Source: Balneola sp.
GTDB taxonomy: Bacteria > Bacteroidota > Rhodothermia > Balneolales > Balneolaceae
Assembly (NCBI GenBank): GCA_028284195.1
Contig: JANQSE010000008.1
Coordinates: 124,001 to 188,000, forward strand
Reading direction: 5' to 3'
Length of the DNA stretch: 64,000 bases
Both the position numbers and the translations under genes were made by a program. Shown here piece after piece: positions 18,108 through 26,919 of this stretch. Every line of letters begins with the position of its first letter. Position 1 is the stretch's first letter. The notes beneath the pieces are model-generated. The model worked only from the letters and a program-made list of their open reading frames with translations, was not told the DNA's origin and searched no databases.

Positions 18108-19472
18108 TTAGTTTTCTTTTTTTCTGATTTCATTCAGTCTTTTGATCAGCAAGCCTTCTCTGCCTTCTGCTCCGGGCTCGTAAAATTTCTTACCTTTTAA
18201 TTCATTGGGTAAATACTGTTGATCCACCCAGTGGCGATCGTAGCTGTGCGGGTACTTATAATTTTTGGAAGCATTCTCTATATCCAAAAAACGAGCTGAC
18301 AGTTTATTCGCTGTTTTGTCTTTTAAATACGCGGGAACAGCTCCAACACCTTTTTCTTTTACTTCTTTACTAGCAGAAAATATACCCAGAGAGCTATTAC
18401 TCTTGGGGCAGATACTTAAATAAATACAGGCATGAGATAGGAAAAACATTCCTTCAGGCATCCCTGTTTTTATAAAAGCTTCCTGGCAGGAATTAACAAT
18501 AGTAATTGCATTCGGTTCTGCCATTCCCACATCTTCGCTGGCAAAAATAAGCATCCGCCTGAAAATAAAATTAGGATCGTCCCCACCTTCCAGCATAGCA
18601 TTCATCCAGTATAATGCTGCATCCGCATCAGATCCCCGGAGTGATTTTATAAAAGCGGATGCATAATGATAATGTTCGTCACCGGTTCGGTCGTACCGCA
18701 CATTTCTTCTTTGAATACTTTCTTGTGCAATTTCTTTGGTGATATGTATTTGATCGTTCTCATCTGGTTTGCTGGAAAGAACAGCTACTTCCAAAGCATT
18801 AAGCGCATTACGCACATCTCCCCCGGCATAATCTGCCAAATGATTAAGTGCTTCTTTATCTACCCTGATCGATTTATCGCCTAATCCCTTTTCTTCGTTA
18901 TTAAGTGCACGGACCAGCATATTCCGAACATCATCAACAGTAAGTGGAAATAGTTCGAAAAGCTGGCAGCGAGACAATAATGGATTTACCAGCGAATAAA
19001 ATGGATTTTCAGTGGTGGCTCCCACCAGTGTGATAATGCCTGACTCTAAATGAGGAAGTAGTGCATCCTGCTGAGCTTTATTCCAGCGGTGAATCTCATC
19101 CACAAATAAAATGGTTTTACGTCCATTCAACTTTCGCAGCTTTTCAGCCTTTTCAACTACAGAACGAAGTTCTTTTATCCCGTCAAGAACTGCATTTATA
19201 ATCTGAAAACTTGCTTTAATTTCTTTTGAAATTACATGGGCAAGAGTGGTTTTTCCTGAACTTGGTGGGCCGTAAAAAATCAGGGAACCAATTACTCCGC
19301 TCTCTATCATACGCTGTAGCATTTTGCCTTCGCCAACCAAATGCTCTTGTCCTGCAAATTCCTCCAGCGATTGAGGACGCATACGTGTAGCTAAGGGTTG
19401 TTCATCAGCATACCGAACTGTGGAATCGTTTACCTGAAGGGAACCGGCATTTTTATCCTGGAAAAGGTCCAT
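18108..19472 (-). CDS. rarA: RarA/MgsA replication-associated recombination AAA+ ATPase
   Basis: 454 residues. The N-terminus LATRMRPQSLEEFAGQEHLVG is typical. Walker A is GPPSSGKTTLAHV near 63-75 and Walker B ILFVDEIHRWNKAQQDALLPHLE near 115-137; sensor-1 is VGATTENPF and arginine-finger-region NPLLSRCQLF. The C-terminal clamp-loader-like and MgsA oligomerisation regions include DANFIF-like DPNFIFRRMLIFASEDVG and GMPEGMFFLSHACIYL. It acts at stalled replication forks. Cytoplasmic, normal length. Confidence 0.96.
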   Translation of the reverse strand: MDLFQDKNAGSLQVNDSTVRYADEQPLATRMRPQSLEEFAGQEHLVGEGKMLQRMIESGVIGSLIFYGPPSSGKTTLAHVISKEIKASFQIINAVLDGIKELRSVVEKAEKLRKLNGRKTILFVDEIHRWNKAQQDALLPHLESGIITLVGATTENPFYSLVNPLLSRCQLFELFPLTVDDVRNMLVRALNNEEKGLGDKSIRVDKEALNHLADYAGGDVRNALNALEVAVLSSKPDENDQIHITKEIAQESIQRRNVRYDRTGDEHYHYASAFIKSLRGSDADAALYWMNAMLEGGDDPNFIFRRMLIFASEDVGMAEPNAITIVNSCQEAFIKTGMPEGMFFLSHACIYLSICPKSNSSLGIFSASKEVKEKGVGAVPAYLKDKTANKLSARFLDIENASKNYKYPHSYDRHWVDQQYLPNELKGKKFYEPGAEGREGLLIKRLNEIRKKEN

Positions 19473-19527
19473 AGAAATCTACATTGTGAAACATGTGCAA
19501 TATATGTTTACAATTACCTTATAGCAA

Positions 19528-21006
19528 TTATAAAAGTGATTTTTGATTTCCGTACTTCGATAAATACTGATCAAGCTTTACTTTTCTTTTGGTACTTTCA
19601 CTGCTCATATATCGCAGCTTGCCAAAAATGGGCCGTTCCTGCCAGGCACGATCGAACCTGCCAAAACACCAACATATACCTGAATAGCTGTTCGGGTCTC
19701 TCCCGTCAATAGCGTACTTGTTATTTAACTCAATTAAATATGCTAATGCTGTTCGATGGTCTGGTGTCCACTCGATGACTTTTTTCCCCCAAAGCATTCT
19801 CAAATAGTTATGAATGATTCCTTCTTCTCTGAGCTGTGTTTGGGTAGCATTCCATATTTCATCATGCGTTTGTGATTGCTCCAGCTCTTTAAGGCTGTAT
19901 ATCCATTCCCGCTCATCGTGTGTATGTTCGCCCATCGTTTTAATTGCCCAGCCTGGAAGCGAGTCAAATTCATCGTAGTTATCAACATGATGTGCAAAAT
20001 GGAAACCTACTTCCCGCCAGGTAATTACTTCATCCAAAAAACTCTCTATACTTTCATTCCCATTAAAAAAACCAAGGCTCTTTCCGCCATTTGGTGTCAG
20101 CTTATCCAGGCTCCACCCTTCGGGTTGATGCCCGAGAACAGCTTTTATGATTTCATATTCACTGATTTTCCCATAGTGAAGCCACGGGCTTAGCCCGCTT
20201 GTTTTCTTTTCATCCGGGTGATTTCTTTTGTCATTGTACGTGAGCAGGCTATAGGCAATAAACTGCTTCATTTTTTCAAGTGCCGCCTGACGTGTGCCGT
20301 CCATTTTCAGAATACCTACTTCATGGTCTATATCCATCTTATGGATACTACCTGGAATATCTTCCAGTATTTTATCTGCCCTTGGGTATTGCTGCAAAAA
20401 CTTGTGCGGTAATTTTATCTTTTGCCGGTTTTTGAGTTCCTCGGCAGGTTCTTTCTTTGGTGGATTAGTAAATCCTTCCTTAAAATACTTCTGCATTACT
20501 TTTCTAAACAAATATGCTGAATAGGGAGCTTTATCTGTAATTCCTAACGGAATAATTCCATTAGAGTCGATTGTGATATAGGGAACGTCAATTTTTCCGG
20601 CAACGCGCTCGTTGTGTTTTTTTGTGATGAACACAGGGTATTCATCAGAAATTACTGTACATGCGTTTTCAACCAGTTGATAGAAAAGACCTTTTCCTGC
20701 TCCAATTTCCGGCTCAACAAAGCTATAATAGTTCAACGTATTGGCTTTCGCAAACTCCAGATTCTCTTCCATCCCCTGCATGATAAAGGCGTGGAACCGA
20801 TCGCATGCCCAGGGATATTCGATAGAAAGGCCTTCGTAAATCAAAAGAGGTTTATTTAACTTATTTGCCCATGCAACTGCATATTCTAAGGCATAGTTGT
20901 ATTGAAAACGGCGATTCACCTGCATCCAATACAGTACATAATCCCCTTCTTTGTTTGGCTGCTTATTATTGAGCGAAAATTTCCGGTACGCATTGATGTT
21001 TTGCAT
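19528..21006 (-). CDS. Class II CPD DNA photolyase
   Basis: 492 residues from the ATG at 21006; an upstream TTG start at 21063 would lie inside the preceding terminator and is rejected. The N-terminal domain has GDYVLYWMQVNRRFQYNYAL. The FAD-binding C-terminal half contains SGLSPWLHYGKIS near 285-298, the THDEIWNATQ block, and RMLWGKKVIEWT, DGRDPNSYSGICWCFGRFD and ERPIFGKLRYMS. These are class II photolyase hallmarks rather than class I/cryptochrome. It repairs cyclobutane pyrimidine dimers using blue light, which fits a sunlit aquatic habitat. Confidence 0.92.
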   Translation of the reverse strand: MQNINAYRKFSLNNKQPNKEGDYVLYWMQVNRRFQYNYALEYAVAWANKLNKPLLIYEGLSIEYPWACDRFHAFIMQGMEENLEFAKANTLNYYSFVEPEIGAGKGLFYQLVENACTVISDEYPVFITKKHNERVAGKIDVPYITIDSNGIIPLGITDKAPYSAYLFRKVMQKYFKEGFTNPPKKEPAEELKNRQKIKLPHKFLQQYPRADKILEDIPGSIHKMDIDHEVGILKMDGTRQAALEKMKQFIAYSLLTYNDKRNHPDEKKTSGLSPWLHYGKISEYEIIKAVLGHQPEGWSLDKLTPNGGKSLGFFNGNESIESFLDEVITWREVGFHFAHHVDNYDEFDSLPGWAIKTMGEHTHDEREWIYSLKELEQSQTHDEIWNATQTQLREEGIIHNYLRMLWGKKVIEWTPDHRTALAYLIELNNKYAIDGRDPNSYSGICWCFGRFDRAWQERPIFGKLRYMSSESTKRKVKLDQYLSKYGNQKSLL

Positions 21007-21042
21007 GCTCAAATAACTAATTATACCAAAACTGCATTCCAC

Positions 21043-21075
21043 AAAAAAAGCCCTTGGTATCAAACAAGGACTTTT
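21043..21075 (-). terminator. Rho-independent terminator downstream of a beta-barrel gene
   Basis: On the minus strand AAGTCCTTG pairs with CAAGGGCTT (9-bp stem with one G-U pair, 8-base loop), followed by a T run. It separates the beta-barrel gene (stop at 21097) from the photolyase. Confidence 0.75.
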
Positions 21076-21096
21076 AGTTTCAGGAAGTTTTTAATA

Positions 21097-21783
21097 TCAG
21101 AAGTTTAAAGACACCCCGATATTAAAAGTGGTTAAATCGGTTCTGGATTGCCTTACATTAAAATTCAGGTTTCTCCCGTCTCTGCTCAAATCTCCTTCGC
21201 GTAAATACCTTGCATCTCCACCAAGCATATACTTGGCTTTTAGCATCAAAGACACTCCAAAGAAATCTCCGTCTTCATCAAAACCTTCGTAAAGTTTGAT
21301 CTTCATTCCACCACCTATACCGGTATTTGTAGTAAAATGATCATAATTGACCTGGCTGGCTATATCTTCACCATCCCAATCGTCAACCAATGAACTTTCA
21401 GTATATAAGTAATTTAGCCCGATAGACCCTTCAATAAACGGACGTGCAAAACCGTAGGGAGCTTCTACACGGACAAGAGCATGTGGCGTAAGAATGTTAT
21501 TTGTAGTACGCACTTTCAAATCAACCTCAGGAACGTCATTCAGATTAGTGTAACGCTCTCTCCATCCATAATTTTGATATCCAACCCCCGCACCGATATG
21601 GATGGCAGTAAATGGTATTTGGTAGGTAAAGGCTAAATCAGCCCCAAATGAGTTACGATCCAGTTCATCTTTAAAATCACCTTGAGGTAATCCCATTCCC
21701 AGGTTTATATCAAATTGAAAAGGTTGTGCTGCCAGCGATGAACCCAGTCCTACGAAAAAAATAATCAACCAATACTTTTTCAT
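21097..21783 (-). CDS. Outer-membrane beta-barrel protein
   Basis: About 228 residues from the ATG at 21783, chosen because the product then begins MKKYWLIIFFVGLGSSLAAQ, a clean signal peptide; a second ATG four codons earlier is possible. The mature part is made of short amphipathic strands (FDINLGMGLP, FGADLAFTYQIP, IHIGAGVGYQNYGW, GGGMKIKLYEGF, VSLMLKAKYML), ending in ...IGVSLNF with terminal Phe, the usual beta-barrel assembly signal. Function unknown; it is similar in type but not closely in sequence to the barrel gene at 13.3-13.9 kb. Confidence 0.75.
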   Translation of the reverse strand: MKKYWLIIFFVGLGSSLAAQPFQFDINLGMGLPQGDFKDELDRNSFGADLAFTYQIPFTAIHIGAGVGYQNYGWRERYTNLNDVPEVDLKVRTTNNILTPHALVRVEAPYGFARPFIEGSIGLNYLYTESSLVDDWDGEDIASQVNYDHFTTNTGIGGGMKIKLYEGFDEDGDFFGVSLMLKAKYMLGGDARYLREGDLSRDGRNLNFNVRQSRTDLTTFNIGVSLNF

Positions 21784-21920
21784 TTCCCAATCCATTAATT
21801 ACAGGTTGATTTGAATCTAATACCATCCAACCTTTACGAACATTACATTTTGATGCGATTAGATTTTTTAAACCTTCTTGGTTTTAGTAATTTCTTACAA
21901 CTCAAAACTACGGATCGGGC

Positions 21921-23021
21921 ATGGCAGAAAAGGTTACGTTTAATAACAAAATTGATCGAGAATTCAGCAGGGAAGTAAAAAAGAGGGTAAACGCATATTT
22001 CGAAGAAAATAACCTCTCAAAAAATGCGAACGCTTCCATGGTTCTTAAAACCATTATTATTCTGGCTACTTATTTTGGTTCTTATGCGTTAATCATGTTC
22101 GGTGGTTTTTCTGTAAGTACTATGTGGTTACTTACTGTAGTTATGGGCATTGGGATGGCTGGGATTGGCTTTTCTATCTCTCATGATGCACTTCATGGTG
22201 CTTATTCTTCCAACAACACGATTAATTACCTGATCGGGCTTTCTTTTGATTTTGTGGGTGCCAACGGCTACATCTGGAAGATCACTCACAATATCATTCA
22301 TCACACTTATACTAATATTCATGGCCATGATGAAGATCTTGAAGTTGCTGAGTTTATTCGTTTGTCTCCGCATTCAGAATACAAACCTGTTCACCGGTTG
22401 CAGCATGTACTGGCATTCCCAGCCTATAGTTTTGCCACCATTTTTTGGGTTTTTGTGAAGGATTACTGGTATTTCTTTAAACCAGAGCTTGGGCCATATG
22501 AGAATAAAAAGCATCCTGTAAAAGAATGGGTAACTCTTATTGTTACCAAGCTCATCTATTATGGATATGCAATAGTACTTCCTTTTTTATTATTAGATAT
22601 AACCTGGTGGCAGTTACTGATTGGCTTCCTAACTCTTCATTTAACCGCAGGTTTAATACTGGGCATCATCTTTCAACTTGCACACGTAGTTGAAGAAACA
22701 ACTCATCCTATACCTAACGAAGAAAACATGATCGAGAATCACTGGGTTATTCACGAGATGTTTACAACCAATAACTTTGCCCGGCGAAATAAACTCCTTT
22801 CCTGGTACATAGGGGGACTTAATTACCAGATTGAACATCATTTATTTCCTAAGGTTTGCAGTATTCACTACCCCCAAATAAGCCCTATAGTTGAAGAAGT
22901 AGCAAACAGTTTTGGTATCCCCTACAACTGCCACGATACATTTAGTGAAGCTGTGGCTTCTCATTACAGAACACTCAAAAAATTTGGTGACCCCGAATTC
23001 ACCTGGTCGCCTGCTGTATAA
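21921..23021 (+). CDS. Membrane fatty-acid desaturase (front-end/linoleoyl-CoA desaturase-like)
   Basis: 366 residues with four or more membrane helices and the three desaturase histidine boxes: HDALHGAYS near 90 (HxxxH), HNIIHHTYTN near 122 (HxxHH) and QIEHHLFP near 306 (QxxHH). The QIEHH form is typical of front-end (delta-5/6-type) desaturases. No fused cytochrome b5 domain is present, so electrons must come from a separate ferredoxin or b5. It introduces double bonds in membrane or CoA-linked acyl chains, for example in cold adaptation. Position specificity cannot be deduced. Confidence 0.9.
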   Translation: MAEKVTFNNKIDREFSREVKKRVNAYFEENNLSKNANASMVLKTIIILATYFGSYALIMFGGFSVSTMWLLTVVMGIGMAGIGFSISHDALHGAYSSNNTINYLIGLSFDFVGANGYIWKITHNIIHHTYTNIHGHDEDLEVAEFIRLSPHSEYKPVHRLQHVLAFPAYSFATIFWVFVKDYWYFFKPELGPYENKKHPVKEWVTLIVTKLIYYGYAIVLPFLLLDITWWQLLIGFLTLHLTAGLILGIIFQLAHVVEETTHPIPNEENMIENHWVIHEMFTTNNFARRNKLLSWYIGGLNYQIEHHLFPKVCSIHYPQISPIVEEVANSFGIPYNCHDTFSEAVASHYRTLKKFGDPEFTWSPAV

Positions 23022-23118
23022 AATTTTGCGAACTTGAATTTATAGGTTAGAATTAATTTCAAAAAAGTTGAAACTTCTTTTTATTACATGCGTAGCCGTC
23101 CACAGATTATAATCAAAA

Positions 23119-23307
23119 ATGTACGTTATGCCTGCAAAATTAAGAAAATCAAAAAAGGACAAAATGCTTGCCGGTGTCTGCGCCGGATTAGCTGAGTACC
23201 TTGGCTGGGATCCAACTATTATTCGAATTATATTTGTTGTACTGGCTTTCAGCTATGGCTTTGCAATTTTGGCTTACTTTATCCTGGCTATTGTAATGCC
23301 GGATTAA
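23119..23307 (+). CDS. PspC-domain small membrane protein
   Basis: 62 residues (59 if the ATG at 23128 is used). The PspC signature KDKMLAGVCAGLAEYLGWDPTIIRIIFVVLA leads into a hydrophobic segment of about 27 residues ending AIVMPD. PspC proteins sit in the inner membrane and respond to envelope stress in enterobacteria; stand-alone small forms are common in Bacteroidota and their role is unclear. Followed by a strong terminator, so probably monocistronic. Confidence 0.88.
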   Translation: MYVMPAKLRKSKKDKMLAGVCAGLAEYLGWDPTIIRIIFVVLAFSYGFAILAYFILAIVMPD

Positions 23308-23322
23308 TTATCCTCTTTCTAA

Positions 23323-23355
23323 AAAGCCTCGTGTTAACTACACGAGGCTTCTCTT
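23323..23355 (+). terminator. Rho-independent terminator after pspC
   Basis: An 11-bp perfect stem AAGCCTCGTGT / ACACGAGGCTT with a 5-base loop, followed by a T-rich tail, begins 15 bp after the PspC stop codon. Confidence 0.85.
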
Positions 23356-23405
23356 GTTTAATATCTTCTGCATTAGCATCTTAACACCAACTAAAATTAA
23401 CAGAT

Positions 23406-24260
23406 ATGAAAGTTGGTATTGTTGGTGACGCCGCAAGAACTACCGCTTGGGAAAAACATTTACGGCCTCACGCAATTGTAAGCGAAGTCAATCTGGTTCC
23501 CACTATTAAGGATCTTGGCGATATTGATGCTTGTTTTATTTTAGATGACTCTCCCGAAAAACTTGATCATCTGCTCGAAGCTATCAGACTTGGAAATAAT
23601 TGCTTTATGATTTCCAAACAACCCACAAACTCAAAAAAACTAGAAGCAATCCACCGGGCTGCACAAGAATCAGGAGTAAAAGTTCAATTCTCTCATTGGC
23701 CTGTGCTTGCACCTGCTACACAGTGGATGATAAATACTATTAACAAGCCGGGTTTTATTCATATTGCCCGCAGAGTTAATAGATCTTTACTTGTTGATGC
23801 TGAGAACGAATTCAGAAACCTATGGATCGATGAGCTTGGACTTTGCATTAAATGGATAAACAGTGGCATACATCATGTAGAGGCAAACCAGCTCTCGCTT
23901 GGAAAAAGCAATCCCATTTCCACTCATCTTTTCATTCGTTTCGATAACGGTTCTTCGGCTTCAATTTTTATTTATGCAGGAGCGCAGGAGAATACCCATC
24001 AAAGATTGGTATGCAGTAAACAAGAAGTGCTGGATTGTGATGTACCATCTCAAACAATTCGTGTTGGCAGGCTTAATGATGGAGATCACTTATTCTTCGG
24101 GAAACAGAGCTTCGACCCTGCTACTGCAGCAGAAAAAGCTGCATTGCTATTTCTGAAATCTATACAAATCAACTCTGATACTGCTTACACCAGCTATGAT
24201 GCACTTCAATTAGCTAATCAGATTAAAAAAGTAGAACATAGATTGGCTTTGTTTTCCTAA
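23406..24260 (+). CDS. Gfo/Idh/MocA-like oxidoreductase, short form
   Basis: 284 residues. A Rossmann-like start (KVGIVGDAA) and the pattern IDACFILDDSPEKLDHLLEAIRLGNNCFMISKQPTNSKKLEAI resemble the N-terminal NAD(P)-binding half of Gfo/Idh/MocA dehydrogenases, including the usual KP motif position (SKQPT). The C-terminal half is short and lacks a clear catalytic Lys/His set, so activity is doubtful. Could be a degenerate or specialised member. No operon partner; isolated between two terminator or regulatory regions. Confidence 0.6.
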   Translation: MKVGIVGDAARTTAWEKHLRPHAIVSEVNLVPTIKDLGDIDACFILDDSPEKLDHLLEAIRLGNNCFMISKQPTNSKKLEAIHRAAQESGVKVQFSHWPVLAPATQWMINTINKPGFIHIARRVNRSLLVDAENEFRNLWIDELGLCIKWINSGIHHVEANQLSLGKSNPISTHLFIRFDNGSSASIFIYAGAQENTHQRLVCSKQEVLDCDVPSQTIRVGRLNDGDHLFFGKQSFDPATAAEKAALLFLKSIQINSDTAYTSYDALQLANQIKKVEHRLALFS

Positions 24261-24314
24261 GGCTTACAGTTTTTGCTAACTTTTAATTAACCCTACGGTA
24301 AAGTTAATTTTACT

Positions 24315-24339
24315 TTATGTTAACAATTTGGTAACATAA
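24315..24339. promoter_or_regulatory. Inverted repeat upstream of a small secreted-protein gene
   Basis: TTATGTTA and TAACATAA form perfect 8-bp arms 9 bp apart, ending 24 bp before the ATG at 24364. The spacing fits an operator for a dimeric regulator, or an AT-rich leader hairpin. The regulator is unknown. Confidence 0.35.
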
Positions 24340-24363
24340 GAAGCATTTAAGCATGAAGTCATT

Positions 24364-24759
24364 ATGAAAAAGATAACAGCCTTTCTTACTCTGTTTTTAG
24401 CACTCACCATTACATTAAGTGCTCAAAATGAAGTAAAAACACCTGAACAGGAAAAAACGATAACCAAAGTTTCAGAAAATATTTACGCTGTTGAAATAAA
24501 AGACACCGATGGTTTTATAATTCAAAAAGGAGCTTACTATAAAAAAGACAATGAATTGCTGCCACACGGTACATGGACATTATTCTCTCACAAGTCAACA
24601 GATGTTCTCACCAAAATCAGATATAACAAAGGTGAAAAGCAATGGCTGGAAACTAAGATAAATGGCAAAGTTGTTCGAATGAACCAGAATGACATTACCA
24701 TTCATAATCTTAAACGAAGAATTGCTTCTTTAGAAAAACGAATTGATTCAGAAAGCTGA
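24364..24759 (+). CDS. Small secreted protein of unknown function (MORN/YwqK-like strands)
   Basis: 131 residues. A clear signal peptide (about 1-20, ending LSAQ) precedes a short beta-rich domain with LLPHGTWTLFS and KIRYNKGEKQWLETKINGK, reminiscent of YwqK/MORN-type repeats. A charged coiled-coil-like tail (LKRRIASLEKRIDSE) ends it. Likely periplasmic. No enzymatic motif seen. Stands alone between a Gfo-like gene and the convergent beta-oxidation operon. Confidence 0.6.
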   Translation: MKKITAFLTLFLALTITLSAQNEVKTPEQEKTITKVSENIYAVEIKDTDGFIIQKGAYYKKDNELLPHGTWTLFSHKSTDVLTKIRYNKGEKQWLETKINGKVVRMNQNDITIHNLKRRIASLEKRIDSES

Positions 24760-24807
24760 TTTAATTTATCAGAACAGAAAAGCTATCATGAAGCCCGGGT
24801 ATTGAAA

Positions 24808-25662
24808 TTATCTGGGCTTCATTGCTTTAAAAGCAGCTTTAAGCTTTTTACGAGACATCAAATCATTTATAAAATTGAATTGCCCGGCTTGTAGTCTTTC
24901 TCCTCCATCTATGACTACGCTTTCTCCAGTAATATATGGAGCCATATCAGACATTAGAAATGTTGCCAGATTTGCAAGTTCTTCATACTCTCCATACCTC
25001 TTCATTGGAATTTTGTTTATAAATTTCTTCTCTATGAGTTTGTCTGGAACCAACCTGGACCATGCCCCTTTTGTTGGAAAAGGCCCCGGTGCAATTGCAT
25101 TTACCCTAATCCCATATTCTGCCCATTCAAAAGCTAATGATCGTGTCATTGCTAAAACACCGGCTTTACTGCACGCTGAGGGAAGAACAAAAGCACACCC
25201 TGTAGATTCGGCATAGGTAGTTACGATGTTTAGAATATTCCCTTCCTTCTTGTTGTCGATTAAATAATTACCAAATGCATGAGTACAATTAAAACTGCCA
25301 TGCAATACTATATCAATTATGGCTTTAAATCCTCTCGGGCTTAAATCTTCTGAAGCGGAAAGAAAATTCCCCGCAGCATTGTTTACTAATCCTTCCATGG
25401 AACCAAAATCGTTCACAATTTCTGAAATCATATTCTTAACTGCCTGATGATCCCGAACATCACAGATATAGTAACTCGCAGTCAAATTTTCCCCTACCTG
25501 CTGTATTTCTTTTACAGCTTTTTGGAGCTTTTCTTCAGTTCTGCCACAAATAGCGATATTGGCTCCGTATTCAGCAAACCCTTTAGCCATTGCCAAGCCA
25601 AGCCCGCTTCCTCCTCCGGTAATCAATATGGTTTTTCCAGCTAAAGTATCTTTTGTAAACAT
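24808..25662 (-). CDS. SDR-family oxidoreductase, 2,4-dienoyl-CoA reductase-like
   Basis: 284 residues from the ATG at 25662, preceded by AAGGAAG; an upstream non-ATG start at 25722 would overlap fadA and is less likely. NADP-binding TGGGSGLG near 16-23, the NNAAG motif near 95, and a C-terminal DGG(E) give the classical SDR layout. The usual YxxxK catalytic motif is not visible at its expected place: the region reads FVLPSACSKAGVLAMTRS, so Ser/Ala replace Tyr, as in peroxisomal DECR-type 2,4-dienoyl-CoA reductases. Being last in a fadD-fadN-fadA operon supports auxiliary beta-oxidation of unsaturated acyl-CoAs. Confidence 0.82.
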   Translation of the reverse strand: MFTKDTLAGKTILITGGGSGLGLAMAKGFAEYGANIAICGRTEEKLQKAVKEIQQVGENLTASYYICDVRDHQAVKNMISEIVNDFGSMEGLVNNAAGNFLSASEDLSPRGFKAIIDIVLHGSFNCTHAFGNYLIDNKKEGNILNIVTTYAESTGCAFVLPSACSKAGVLAMTRSLAFEWAEYGIRVNAIAPGPFPTKGAWSRLVPDKLIEKKFINKIPMKRYGEYEELANLATFLMSDMAPYITGESVVIDGGERLQAGQFNFINDLMSRKKLKAAFKAMKPR

Positions 25663-25670
25663 ATTCTTCC

Positions 25671-26852
25671 TTAATTTAAATTCTCGAATATTCCGGCGGC
25701 TCCCATTCCCCCGCCAATACACATGGTTACCATTCCATATTTTGATGAACGGGTTTTCATTTCGTGCAGAATCTGAACGGTAAGCTTAGCCCCTGTACAA
25801 CCAAGCGGGTGCCCCATGGCAATAGCACCGCCATTAACGTTGGTAATTTCCTGATCTATTCCTAACTCCCGAATTACGGCCAATGACTGTGCCGCAAACG
25901 CTTCATTTAATTCTATCAGATCTATGTCATTTAACGACAATCCCGTTTGACTCAATACTTTTGGTATCGCTTCAACCGGGCCTATACCCATCAATTCCGG
26001 TGCAACGCCTGCTGCTGCGAACCCTGCATATCTGGCTAACGGAGTAATTCCAAGCTCTTTCACTTTTTCTCCGCTCATCACAATCACGCCGGCAGCGGCG
26101 TCATTCATCTGGGAAGAATTACCTGCTGTTACCGAACCACCTGCTTTAAAAACCGGCCTGAGCTTTCCAAGCACTTCTACTGAAGTATCTGCTCTCGGGC
26201 CTTCATCTTGTTTGAATGTGAATTTTTCGGTAATGATCTCACCTTCGGCACTCACTTTCTTTTCAACCACTTCTATAGGAGTGATTTGTGCATTGAACTT
26301 TCCGCCTTCCCATGCGGCAATTGCCCGTTGATGGCTTTGATAAGCAAACGCATCCTGATCTTCCCGGCTTACACTATACTTCTCAGTTACATTCTCAGCC
26401 GTCAAACCCATGCTGATATAAATCTCTGGTTTGTTTTCTGTCAATTCCGGGTTTGGTTGTACAGACATCCCTCCCATTGGCACCAGCGACATAGATTCAA
26501 CGCCTCCGGCTATAATCACATCTGCTCCGCCAACCATTATCCTCTCTGCTGCCATAGCAATGGTTTGTAATCCTGAAGAACAAAATCGGTTTATTGTCAT
26601 TCCCGGAACTGAATCAGGAAGACCGCCAAGTGCTGCAATCTGCTTTGCAACATTGAGCCCTTGTGAAGCTTCAGGAAATGCACAACCCATGATTACATCC
26701 CCGATCATCTCTGGTTTAAGTTGTGGAGTTCTTTGCAACAGATCACGAACTACTGCCCCACCCAATGAATCCGGCCTTATAAACCGCAAAGATCCTTTAT
26801 TTGCTTTTCCACATGCTGTTCGTGCTGCCGCTACTATATATGCTTCTTTCAT
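25671..26852 (-). CDS. fadA: Acetyl-CoA C-acyltransferase (3-ketoacyl-CoA thiolase)
   Basis: 393 residues, standard thiolase length. Nucleophile Cys lies in NRFCSSGLQT near 88-97, catalytic His in GHPLGCTG near 346, and the second Cys in MCIGGGMGAAG near 380. It performs the last, thiolytic step of fatty-acid beta-oxidation. It sits downstream of fadN (67-bp gap holding an inverted-repeat element) and 8 bp upstream of the SDR gene. Confidence 0.95.
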   Translation of the reverse strand: MKEAYIVAAARTACGKANKGSLRFIRPDSLGGAVVRDLLQRTPQLKPEMIGDVIMGCAFPEASQGLNVAKQIAALGGLPDSVPGMTINRFCSSGLQTIAMAAERIMVGGADVIIAGGVESMSLVPMGGMSVQPNPELTENKPEIYISMGLTAENVTEKYSVSREDQDAFAYQSHQRAIAAWEGGKFNAQITPIEVVEKKVSAEGEIITEKFTFKQDEGPRADTSVEVLGKLRPVFKAGGSVTAGNSSQMNDAAAGVIVMSGEKVKELGITPLARYAGFAAAGVAPELMGIGPVEAIPKVLSQTGLSLNDIDLIELNEAFAAQSLAVIRELGIDQEITNVNGGAIAMGHPLGCTGAKLTVQILHEMKTRSSKYGMVTMCIGGGMGAAGIFENLN

Positions 26853-26859
26853 CGATTTT

Positions 26860-26911
26860 AAATTTTTGATTGATGAATTATGAATTTTTCCTCATTCGTA
26901 ATTCAAAATTT
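26860..26911. repeat. AT-rich modular inverted repeat between fadN and fadA
   Basis: GAATTATGAAT (26875-26885) faces ATTCGTAATTC (26894-26904), 10 of 11 matching, and is flanked outside by AAATTTTTGA (26860-26869) and TTCAAAATTT (26902-26911). The element fills the fadN-fadA gap. Related words recur at 51699-51730. It could form a hairpin in the operon transcript, or be a gene-less copy of a repeat family (see findings). Confidence 0.55.
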
Positions 26912-26919
26912 AGCATTCC

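Noticed and set aside
26431-26883. 150-codon plus-strand open frame opposite fadA
   Set aside because: Mirror of the thiolase coding frame, low complexity, no start context.
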